Of a DNA stretch of 6,015 nucleotides, positions 1-5,888 are shown one piece after another (positions within the stretch are counted from its first letter, which is position 1; each line of letters opens with the position of its first letter). Under the pieces are notes generated by a model that saw only the letters and a program-made list of their open reading frames with translations, ran no database searches and was not told the origin of the DNA. A program made the translations under genes and the position numbers. The DNA is taken from NCBI GenBank assembly GCA_002701145.1, contig PAEE01000079.1, forward strand, positions 7,654 to 13,668. The letters run 5' to 3'. The DNA is from Methanobacteriota archaeon (lineage in GTDB: Archaea > Thermoplasmatota > Poseidoniia > Poseidoniales > Poseidoniaceae).

Positions 1-741
1 CATTCCAATCAAGCCAATACTAGATGCTGCAAGTGTCATCCATAACGATACGGCTATTGCTCCATTTCCAGAACCTATTCTATCTACGGTTGATACCGAA
101 ACATACGTTATTGCAAATATTAGGACAATGCCAACTAGTATTGATACTCCAAGTGAGGTCGAACGCCCTTGGCCAGAACCTATTCTGTTGTTGATTTTAT
201 CTTCTAAAAACGGTAGGAAAGAGAGCATTGCGCATGAATAAACAATTATTGCCAATATATCTCTATCTAACAAATCGCCCCAAGCGAATAAAATTATTAT
301 TGCCCCTAGCATTACGAAACTTGCTTTCTGATTTGGTGCGATTGAATTGATTAGTAATTGAGCGATTAGAAGGCCAATTGTTATTGAGATTAGAAACTCT
401 TGAGCGTTTGAGATTAGCGAATATTCAGTTACCGACTCCTTAATTCCACCTTCTGGATACATTGCTAGTAACATCAGCAAAATTACAGAACCGCCCATTC
501 CATTGAGATATTTCATCGAAAGTCCTTGCCTTATCCAATATTGCAAAAGTATGGCCATACTAACTACAATGACTAAAACTGAGCCTCCAGATTGTTGAAC
601 TGAGTCTAGTGGTGATGTAAAAAATGCAATACAGCAAAACAATGCTGCCAGGCTTGCTAACCACTTCCCTCTATCAAAAGTAGTCGACAAGATCATCGCC
701 ATAGCTGAAAGGAAAGCAAGGGTTACCAATGTTTCAGCCAT
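1..741 (-). CDS. Polytopic membrane protein of unknown function (partial, C-terminus beyond left edge)
   Basis: An ATG at 741 on the minus strand opens 247 codons with no stop, running exactly in frame off the left edge. The translation is strongly hydrophobic. About nine membrane segments can be seen, at roughly residues 3-22, 27-44, 52-70, 79-96, 113-133, 138-157, 160-178, 194-215 and 226-246, joined by short polar loops. There is no cleavable signal peptide; the first segment starts almost at the N-terminus. The pentapeptide RIGSG occurs twice (residues 186-190 and 221-225), on either side of the eighth segment. I recognise no catalytic or transport signature, so no function is assigned. 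A transporter, a polymerase/flippase-like envelope protein or a respiratory-complex membrane subunit would all be compatible. The gene is divergent from the methyltransferase gene at 812 and 70 bases away. No usable Shine-Dalgarno element precedes the ATG (an AGGGG lies only one base away), so the message may be leaderless. Confidence 0.82.
   Translation of the reverse strand, partial: MAETLVTLAFLSAMAMILSTTFDRGKWLASLAALFCCIAFFTSPLDSVQQSGGSVLVIVVSMAILLQYWIRQGLSMKYLNGMGGSVILLMLLAMYPEGGIKESVTEYSLISNAQEFLISITIGLLIAQLLINSIAPNQKASFVMLGAIIILFAWGDLLDRDILAIIVYSCAMLSFLPFLEDKINNRIGSGQGRSTSLGVSILVGIVLIFAITYVSVSTVDRIGSGNGAIAVSLWMTLAASSIGLIGM
68..186. repeat. Pair of exact 14-bp direct repeats inside the membrane protein gene
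   Basis: The 14-mer ccagaacctattct occurs at 68-81 and again at 173-186, 105 bases (35 codons) apart. Read on the minus strand, both copies use the same codons for the peptide RIGSG. The repeat stays in frame and flanks one membrane segment, so it is probably a protein-level repeat or a small duplication remnant and not a regulatory element. Confidence 0.5.
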
Positions 742-811
742 ACCCCTGCGACAGGTAACTGAGCCATTAGACTTGCACAAGCAACAAGAGTGAGAGGCCT
801 GACCCACAGGC

Positions 812-2506
812 ATGGTGCGGCCAGCCGACGAGGAGTTACTCGAAAAATTGGTTCAAACTCCGTTATCGGGTTTAGCGAGAAGTCTAGGCATCGATGTTGA
901 AAGGTGGCTACCAGTAGCATCATCGCCGCTACCTGTTACTATGAGACTAACTCCCAGAAGGCATGACATTGATTGGACAAGAGAGATGTTAGAGTCGGTT
1001 GGTGGCAAGCGAATTCCATGGATGGTTACCTCTGAATCTTGGGTTATGCCATTTTCAAAGGGTGAGTTTCCAGATGATGAAACAAAAAAATTGATTGTCG
1101 TTCTTCATGAAACGGGTAGAATTACTCGCCAAGAAGCGGTATCGATGTTGCCTCCCGTTGTACTGGAGCCTGAGGATGACCATCTAGTGATGGATACGTG
1201 CGCAGCACCTGGCTCCAAAGCAACGCAACTTGCAGAAGCGGTCCCGAATGGATTGGTATTGGCAAATGAGCCTTCATCGGGTAGACTCAATCTTTTGACA
1301 ACAAATAGAGGCCGATTAGGGATTGAAAATATGTTGATTATGCAACATGATGGTCGGCATATCGGAAGAATGCCCGCTCCGGGTGTTGACGGAATAGTGG
1401 TTGATGCCCCTTGTAGCGGAACTGCTACTACCAGAAAGAATCGAGAATTATGGAACACGTGGACTCCAAAAGTAGGAAGGAGTCTGTTCAAATTACAAAC
1501 GGATATTGCTGTTCGCGCAGCTAATTTATTGCGACCAGGTGGCCGCATGGTATACTCTACATGCTCACTGGACCCTATTGAAAATGAAGCGGTAGTTTGC
1601 GAAATATTGCAGAAATGCCCTTGGCTGAAACTAATCGAAATTGATACTGACAGATTATTCCCCTCGCTTATACATCACAAGGGAATCGATAATTGGCCAA
1701 TTCTAGATGAAGAGTCAAGGGTTGTTGAATGGAATGGCGAGATTCCTAAATTACCAGGATTATCACAAGAGATGTTGAATCCAAGTCAAAGGGGTATCGA
1801 GAGCCCGCCTCTTTCATCAACGATTAGAGTACATCAACATGACAATGACACCGGTGGATTCTATGTTGCATTGTTTGAACATGTAGCAGATAGAACTCCT
1901 GAAGGTATGGCGCGTTCAATGATTTTGAAACGTGAATTAAATCGTGAGGCGATTGAATTACCGCGGCCAAAGAAAAACAAGCATTCCACAAGTTTAGCAA
2001 CTCCAGAAATCATAGAAGAGATCTGTAATCACTGGGGAATTGATGAATCGGTATTCTCTTGGTGGCATCGTGGAAGAAGAGTCAACATATCTACAAATGT
2101 GGCTATTGAACGACTTTACAAGCCAATAGTATTCAACAAAAAAGGAGACTACTGGCCAGATGATACTTTCCATCCCCTGAAGGTCATACATGTTGGACAG
2201 CCGTCTTTTACCGATAACAAAGGTCAGTGGAGGACCAGACAGGAAGCATTGGAATTACTTCGGCCCCACATCACAAAAGGATTGGTTGATATCGAAGAAG
2301 CAACTATGCGATCTATGCTTCAAGGCGAAGTGCCTCTCACCGAAGAGTTCCCGACCGAAATACAGCGCGGTTCGGCAATTTTGCGATGTGGAGAATACCT
2401 ACTGCCAGTCTGGGTTGCAGCTAGAGTTTCACTGATGATTGATGATAACGAACGAGATATTCTTCGACTGAAACTTGGCATTGAGAATCGAGGGGAAGAA
2501 GAATGA
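812..2506 (+). CDS. tRNA (cytosine-5)-methyltransferase, NSUN2/Trm4-like (NOL1/NOP2/Sun family)
   Basis: This is a SAM-dependent RNA methyltransferase predicted to make 5-methylcytosine in tRNA. Residues 1-115 form the N-terminal region, with LPVTMRLT (40-47) and the segment ITRQEAVSMLPP (104-115), which closely resembles eukaryotic NSUN2. The Rossmann domain has motif I DTCAAPGSK (128-136), motif IV DAPCSG (198-203, C201) and motif VI YSTCSLDPIENE (248-259, C251). In this family the motif VI cysteine attacks the base and the motif IV cysteine helps release product; both are present. A TGGFYVAL segment (347-354) closes the catalytic domain. Residues about 400-555 form a C-terminal domain that also resembles the NSUN2 C-terminal region by eye. 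At 564 residues it is much longer than the roughly 300-residue archaeal Trm4 enzymes. ATG 812 is the first start after an in-frame stop at 800-802; GTG 815 is the only close alternative. No Shine-Dalgarno element lies at a usable distance, so the transcript may be leaderless. The stop overlaps the next gene by 4 bases. Confidence 0.93.
   Translation: MVRPADEELLEKLVQTPLSGLARSLGIDVERWLPVASSPLPVTMRLTPRRHDIDWTREMLESVGGKRIPWMVTSESWVMPFSKGEFPDDETKKLIVVLHETGRITRQEAVSMLPPVVLEPEDDHLVMDTCAAPGSKATQLAEAVPNGLVLANEPSSGRLNLLTTNRGRLGIENMLIMQHDGRHIGRMPAPGVDGIVVDAPCSGTATTRKNRELWNTWTPKVGRSLFKLQTDIAVRAANLLRPGGRMVYSTCSLDPIENEAVVCEILQKCPWLKLIEIDTDRLFPSLIHHKGIDNWPILDEESRVVEWNGEIPKLPGLSQEMLNPSQRGIESPPLSSTIRVHQHDNDTGGFYVALFEHVADRTPEGMARSMILKRELNREAIELPRPKKNKHSTSLATPEIIEEICNHWGIDESVFSWWHRGRRVNISTNVAIERLYKPIVFNKKGDYWPDDTFHPLKVIHVGQPSFTDNKGQWRTRQEALELLRPHITKGLVDIEEATMRSMLQGEVPLTEEFPTEIQRGSAILRCGEYLLPVWVAARVSLMIDDNERDILRLKLGIENRGEEE
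2490..2493 (+). promoter_or_regulatory. Shine-Dalgarno element for the gene at 2503
   Basis: GAGG (2490-2493, within gagggg) lies nine bases before ATG 2503, inside the last codons of the methyltransferase gene. It supports this start and, with the ATGA overlap, suggests translational coupling. Confidence 0.55.
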
Positions 2507-3639
2507 GGGCTTTGGCTATTTTTGTAGTGTTGTTACTAGTTCCCCTTGCTACAGCAATTTCAGACCTTACAATATATTCTGAAAAACACTATGATAGCCA
2601 AGATGAAGCCCCGATTCTAGTCGAGTGGTTTCACGGACCAGGAGATGAAAATAGAGTCGAGCAACTCGAGCGTTTAGAAAACGATGGAGAGATTACCCTA
2701 CTACATTGGAGAACAGGTGCTGAAGATGAGAATGGCGGATTGCCAGATGATGATGCTAAGTCCAGAATGATGTACCATGGTTTGACCAATACCTCATCTG
2801 CAGCGATCGATGGTTATGCAGAGAATATTTCTGACTTGAATCCAAAAATAAATACAAATGAAGTGATGATTGATTGGAATATACAATTGATTGGCTCAAC
2901 AGAGGTTGAACTCCTCAACATCACTGCGACTTGGACTAATCCTCAGACGTTGAATGGGGCTACACAAATGCATGTTTTCATCATTGAAACCGATGCTATC
3001 GATGACCGTGGCCGAGAGATCAAAAATTTGGTCAGAGACTGGGCCCCCTCTGCGTCTTTTAACTTTTCAAATGGTTCTGAGAATAATTGGAATGAAACGA
3101 TTACAAAGGACCATTTAGATGGTGCTGGAATTGAGTTAGGTGATGCTAGTCATGCTAACAAATACGAAATATTACTCGTGATGATTGGTGGATTTGAAAA
3201 TGATTCTGCAAATCGAGTGATGTCGATTCAAAGGTCTGAAATGCCTACATATTGGCAATCTGTAGACCAAAGTGCAACTCTTACTCCAGCAATACTTCTA
3301 ATCATCGTCATTGTCTGCATTGGCTTTGTAGTGATGGCAGAACGAAAGCGTGAACTGGGATTGCCACGATTGGAGGGCTCTTGGTCAAGTGAAGAAAATG
3401 TCATTGAATACCGACTAATAGTCGGAAACCCAATCGAAATTGGCGAATTGAATATTGGCGAAGGTTGGAGAGCTAATGGCAAGATTAAGCGCGAACGATT
3501 GTTGGGTAGTAAAACCCACGAAGGTACTCTAAAGGTCAGCGGAAGTGGAGACTTTTCACTTCGTTTGGCTGTTAAGGTAGACGAATTAGGAGATTGGATT
3601 CTTGACCTAAATCTACCAGACCCTGTGTCGAATAATTGA
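2503..3639 (+). CDS. Secreted/membrane-anchored protein with possible degenerate thioredoxin-like ectodomain
   Basis: A hydrophobic signal peptide (residues 1-18, ending LATA) is followed by an ectodomain of about 240 residues, one membrane span (about 261-279) and a basic stop-transfer segment RKRE (281-284). A C-terminal domain of about 95 residues (285-378), rich in predicted beta strands, would face the cytoplasm. Residues 37-104 (PILVEWFHGPGDEN through AAIDG) follow the layout of Omp28/DUF1223-type thioredoxin-like domains, where a cysteine pair normally follows the first strand. Here the ectodomain has no cysteine at all, and the only cysteine (C272) is in the span. Seven N-X-S/T sequons (N96, N108, N139, N187, N190, N197, N233) all lie before the span and none after it, which supports the topology and suggests N-glycosylation. 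The start overlaps the methyltransferase stop as ATGA and has a GAGG upstream. The thioredoxin assignment is a tentative fold-level inference; the function is unknown. Confidence 0.85.
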   Translation: MRALAIFVVLLLVPLATAISDLTIYSEKHYDSQDEAPILVEWFHGPGDENRVEQLERLENDGEITLLHWRTGAEDENGGLPDDDAKSRMMYHGLTNTSSAAIDGYAENISDLNPKINTNEVMIDWNIQLIGSTEVELLNITATWTNPQTLNGATQMHVFIIETDAIDDRGREIKNLVRDWAPSASFNFSNGSENNWNETITKDHLDGAGIELGDASHANKYEILLVMIGGFENDSANRVMSIQRSEMPTYWQSVDQSATLTPAILLIIVIVCIGFVVMAERKRELGLPRLEGSWSSEENVIEYRLIVGNPIEIGELNIGEGWRANGKIKRERLLGSKTHEGTLKVSGSGDFSLRLAVKVDELGDWILDLNLPDPVSNN

Positions 3640-3642
3640 ATA
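3631..3642 (+). promoter_or_regulatory. Possible TATA-like element before the Lrp/AsnC gene
   Basis: The A/T stretch aataattgaata lies about 24-35 bases before ATG 3666, near the spacing expected for a leaderless archaeal promoter. It overlaps the end of the preceding gene. The sequence is weak, so this is only a candidate; the gene may instead be read through from upstream. Confidence 0.22.
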
Positions 3643-3665
3643 CCTGCTTCCTTTCGTTCATTGTT

Positions 3666-4118
3666 ATGGTCCTAGACTCAACCGACCGCTCAATCATTCG
3701 AGCACTTTGTGAAGATGCCCGCTTATCCCAGAGGCAATTGGCGCAAATTGTTGGTGTTGCCCAAGGCACCATTGCTAATAGAATTCGCAAACTAGAGGAA
3801 GAAGGTGCAATCCAGGGCTATGCTCCGATTCTAGGTGCTGAAGAGATAGGATGGGGCATGACTGTGATGGCAGGGCTTTGTATTGAAAAGGGGATGATGA
3901 TGGATGTTCAAAGACAAATCTCAGCAGACCAGAGAGTTTTCAGCGTCTATGATGTAACCGGTGATTGGGATTCTATGGTACTCGCTAGAGTCAAGGACAG
4001 AGAGGACCTAGACGACCTAACTAAGTCGGTCTTCACATTGAAAGGAATCAGCCGTTCTTACACACATGTTGTACTCAATACGGTGAAGGAATCAGGAGTA
4101 AGGCTCCCCAAGGAATGA
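3666..4118 (+). CDS. Lrp/AsnC family transcriptional regulator
   Basis: This 150-residue protein has the standard two-domain Lrp/AsnC layout and length. The N-terminus begins VLDSTDRSIIRALCEDARLS and continues into a winged helix-turn-helix (about 3-55), with SQRQLAQIVGVAQGTIANRI (21-40) as the HTH and RKLEEEGAIQGY (41-52) completing it. Residues 65-142 form the RAM/AsnC effector and oligomerisation domain, including YDVTGDWDSMVLARVKD (95-111). Such proteins bind DNA as dimers or octamers and often sense amino acids; the ligand here cannot be read from sequence. I chose ATG 3666 over a TTG at 3636 because the family normally starts just before the L-D-x-x-D segment, and the 10-residue extension from TTG is hydrophobic and unlike the family. 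No Shine-Dalgarno element precedes ATG 3666; the 26-base gap is pyrimidine-rich. The last 27 bases overlap the convergent TOPRIM gene. Confidence 0.94.
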   Translation: MVLDSTDRSIIRALCEDARLSQRQLAQIVGVAQGTIANRIRKLEEEGAIQGYAPILGAEEIGWGMTVMAGLCIEKGMMMDVQRQISADQRVFSVYDVTGDWDSMVLARVKDREDLDDLTKSVFTLKGISRSYTHVVLNTVKESGVRLPKE

Positions 4119-4481
4119 AGGTAAATCTTCGACGCACATCGTATCTGGCTTCATCGCCTTTGATAATGCTCTTCGGCATTCATCTGAAGGTCTGATGTCA
4201 AGGCTGGTCATCGAATCCATTAGCCTTCGTTGAAGCCGTCCTCCGGTCCTATCCCAATCCATCAGAACAATGCAATTTCCATAATTTTCTGCAATGTAAA
4301 CCACCACTCTATCTATTGGCCAACCACGATTTAGTTTTTCGATTGGCCCCGTAAACCCGAGAGAGCGCAAAGCGATCTCATCGCGTCGCCCTTCTACAAG
4401 AATAACAACCCCGTCAGCATTTTCTTCAATACATGATTCCAATGCCCTATGGGCCAAATCATATCTTTGCTCACGATTCAA
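4092..4481 (-). CDS. Small TOPRIM-domain protein (archaeal small-primase-like / RNase M5-like)
   Basis: This 129-residue protein is essentially one TOPRIM domain. The first strand ends in VEGRRDE (29-35), with the conserved glutamate E30. LGFTGPIEKLN (41-51) follows, and the second acidic motif is LMDWDRTGG (73-81), giving the D75-x-D77 pair. These acidic residues coordinate Mg2+ in topoisomerases, DnaG primase and RNase M5. Archaeal stand-alone members are annotated as small primase-like proteins or 5S rRNA maturation-like nucleases; which substrate applies here is unknown. The start is an unusual TTG at 4481, supported by GGAGGG five bases upstream and by an 11-base overlap with the end of the DUF167 gene, so the two are probably translationally coupled. 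The 3' end overlaps the convergent Lrp gene by 27 bases. Confidence 0.88.
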   Translation of the reverse strand: MNREQRYDLAHRALESCIEENADGVVILVEGRRDEIALRSLGFTGPIEKLNRGWPIDRVVVYIAENYGNCIVLMDWDRTGGRLQRRLMDSMTSLDIRPSDECRRALSKAMKPDTMCVEDLPSFLGEPYS

Positions 4482-4779
4482 GTTGACCCTCCAAAATAGA
4501 TATTATTTCAATCGCAGATAATCCCTCTATACTCACCTTTTTTTGTCTGGTGGTTTGGCCAGATACGACTTTAGCCGGAGCTGAAAATATCTTGCTGAGT
4601 ACATTACAAACTGCATGATTTGCTTTGCCCTTTTGGGCTTCGGCTTTTACAGCCACTTGGATTCTTCCTCGCCACTCATTGAAGCCAATTATGCCCTGCC
4701 TGCTGGAACCGGGTTGAACCTCAACTTCGATTAAAACATCACCTGCAAGGGTGGTTTGGACACATGCGGCTAGCCCCAC
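4471..4779 (-). CDS. DUF167 / YggU (UPF0235) family protein
   Basis: This 102-residue protein matches the short DUF167 family found in bacteria, archaea and eukaryotes. The recognisable features are VQPGSSRQGIIG (21-32) on the first strand, the helix segment KGKANHAVCNVLSKIF (50-65) with the family's G-K-A-N signature, and VVSGQTTRQKKVSIEG (71-86), the typical V-x-S-G-x-x-S/T-R-x-K motif. The molecular function is not established; basic surface residues suggest nucleic acid binding, which is only inference. GTG 4779 is the only plausible start, because an in-frame stop (4783-4785) lies two codons upstream and no other start codon appears before the conserved core. There is no Shine-Dalgarno element upstream, so translation may be leaderless. 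It is the first gene of a two-gene operon with the TOPRIM protein and is divergent from the cytochrome oxidase gene. Confidence 0.9.
   Translation of the reverse strand: MGLAACVQTTLAGDVLIEVEVQPGSSRQGIIGFNEWRGRIQVAVKAEAQKGKANHAVCNVLSKIFSAPAKVVSGQTTRQKKVSIEGLSAIEIISILEGQLES
4487..4492 (-). promoter_or_regulatory. Strong Shine-Dalgarno element that fixes the TTG start at 4481
   Basis: On the minus strand the sequence reads GGAGGG, five bases, then TTG. It sits within the last codons of the DUF167 gene. It is the main reason to accept TTG as the start, since no ATG or GTG lies nearby in this frame. Confidence 0.75.
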
Positions 4780-4787
4780 AATTTATT

Positions 4788-4831
4788 CTACGGGGAGGCG
4801 GCTCATCAACAAACCTCCCTACGGGAGGGCG
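4788..4831. repeat. Near-identical 13-mer direct repeat in the divergent promoter region
   Basis: CTACGGGGAGGCG (4788-4800) and CTACGGGAGGGCG (4819-4831) differ only in how the G run is split around the A, and they lie 31 bases (about three helical turns) apart. They sit between the divergent DUF167 and cytochrome oxidase genes. Two same-face copies could be an operator for a dimeric regulator; this is inference from position and spacing only. Confidence 0.4.
4814..4828. promoter_or_regulatory. Short inverted repeat upstream of the cytochrome oxidase gene
   Basis: CCTCCC (4814-4819) and GGGAGG (4823-4828) form a perfect 6-bp inverted repeat around the three bases TAC. The left arm could also pair with the similar GGGAGG of the upstream repeat copy (4793-4798). 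It lies just before the TATA-like element at 4837 and is not followed by a T run, so an operator half-site pair is more likely than a terminator. Confidence 0.4.
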
Positions 4832-4836
4832 TCACG

Positions 4837-4842
4837 TATACA
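4837..4842 (+). promoter_or_regulatory. Candidate TATA box for the cytochrome oxidase operon
   Basis: TATACA is centred about 23-24 bases before GTG 4863. That is the distance expected if transcription begins at or next to the start codon, giving a leaderless mRNA, and no Shine-Dalgarno element precedes the gene. No clear BRE was recognised directly upstream. Confidence 0.45.
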
Positions 4843-4862
4843 CAATGGCTTAATACACCCGT

Positions 4863-5888
4863 GTGACCGCTTGGGCCATGGGCGCTGACCGTGAGTTGTG
4901 GCCAGATGAATTTACAGTGTTCAATATTCTGTATGATAAATTTCTTTTCTGGTCAATCGTAGTTGGATTGTTCACATTCGCTTGGCTAATTATTGCCATT
5001 CTTCGTTACAGAGATGGCGTCGACCCGAATGTCAAGTTAGAAGAGATCAAAGTTGGAACATTCCCTAAGGAGCGCCACAATTTTGACCTTGAATTGGCAT
5101 GGTTCGTTGGTCCAACCATTTTGGTAATTTGGGTAACAATTCTCGCTTTCGGTTCAATGAACATCGTTTGGGGTACAGCACAAGACCTTGTTGAGTGTGA
5201 ATTGGCAGAAGTTAAAACTGATTGTGAAGATCCGTTTACAGTCGAGGTTAATGGACAGCAATGGTACTGGGACTTTTACTACGAAGATGAACTTACGTGG
5301 GAAGATTTCGATACTGGTCACAATGTGACTTGGGACACATTCAGTGGACTTTCAATCGATGCAGGAGATGGTGCATCAACCGCTGCAGTCACGTTTGGCG
5401 GTAATTCTGCTAATCTTGATTTGGCCAATAATACCACTATGGATGTTTTATTCAATGAATTTATTTTCCAATCCGTTGACATCTTAGATGCTGAAGGAAG
5501 CGTATTACATCGCTGGCAACACATTCCAGTAGACCACAAAATGAGTGGAGACCTAATCATACCGTGTGACACTGATGTACTGTTCAATATCCACAGCAAT
5601 AATCCTCTCAGAGATTCTGAGTTCGAAGAATCAAACGTTTACCAAGGAGTTCAACACGCATTCTGGTTACAAGAATGGGGGATGAAAGAAGATGCCGTTC
5701 CTGGTCTTGATGGTGGAACATGGATGTATGTTCAACCTAATGACGCTGGAGTTTTCCCAATCAGGTGTGCAGAATACTGTGGTAATCAACACTCAATGAT
5801 GGTCGGCCAAGTTGAAGTCGTAGCCAAAGAAGGAACAAGTTGTGAAGTGGACTACGGAGTTTACTTCGAGAATGGAGGCGAACTGTGA
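4863..5888 (+). CDS. coxB: Cytochrome c oxidase subunit II (CuA-binding), heme-copper oxidase
   Basis: This 341-residue protein is the electron-entry subunit of an aerobic terminal oxidase; it receives electrons at a binuclear CuA centre outside the membrane. Two helices (about 28-48 and 79-99) anchor it, with the usual glutamate before the second (E77, in LELAWFVGP). The aromatic segment VNGQQWYWDFYY (129-140) and the cupredoxin domain follow. All CuA ligands are present: H265 (VQHAFW), then CAEYCGNQHSMM (302-313) giving C302, E304 carbonyl, C306, H310 and M313. The spacing from W134 to H265 is long, with extra sequence at about 142-228 and a loop of about 15 residues (248-262) just before H265. 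Additional cysteines C112, C121, C235 and C327 could form disulfides. No cytochrome c domain is fused at the C-terminus. GTG 4863 is preferred because of the TATA spacing; ATG 4878 is the alternative. The stop overlaps the next gene by one base. Subunit I is not in the window. Confidence 0.95.
   Translation: MTAWAMGADRELWPDEFTVFNILYDKFLFWSIVVGLFTFAWLIIAILRYRDGVDPNVKLEEIKVGTFPKERHNFDLELAWFVGPTILVIWVTILAFGSMNIVWGTAQDLVECELAEVKTDCEDPFTVEVNGQQWYWDFYYEDELTWEDFDTGHNVTWDTFSGLSIDAGDGASTAAVTFGGNSANLDLANNTTMDVLFNEFIFQSVDILDAEGSVLHRWQHIPVDHKMSGDLIIPCDTDVLFNIHSNNPLRDSEFEESNVYQGVQHAFWLQEWGMKEDAVPGLDGGTWMYVQPNDAGVFPIRCAEYCGNQHSMMVGQVEVVAKEGTSCEVDYGVYFENGGEL
5874..5878 (+). promoter_or_regulatory. Shine-Dalgarno element for the gene at 5888
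   Basis: GGAGG ends nine bases before ATG 5888, inside the last codons of the cytochrome oxidase gene. It supports this start and co-translation within one operon. Confidence 0.65.

Noticed and set aside
723..923. A 66-codon open frame on the minus strand spanning the divergent region
   Set aside because: It overlaps the starts of both flanking genes in another frame, and its peptide has no signal or domain features.
1105..1548. A 147-codon open frame on the minus strand
   Set aside because: It lies wholly inside the methyltransferase catalytic domain, has no recognisable domain, and its composition is that expected from antisense reading of conserved motifs.
3636..3665. A TTG start overlapping the preceding stop, extending the Lrp gene by 10 residues
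   Set aside because: The extension is hydrophobic and unlike Lrp/AsnC N-termini, no Shine-Dalgarno element precedes it, and ATG 3666 gives the family's normal start and length.
4814..4828. Hairpin as a transcription terminator
   Set aside because: No T run follows on either strand, and it lies between two divergent start codons, where a terminator would serve no gene.
5318..5599. A 93-codon open frame on the minus strand
   Set aside because: It is antisense to the cytochrome oxidase subunit II domain with no independent start signal or recognisable content.
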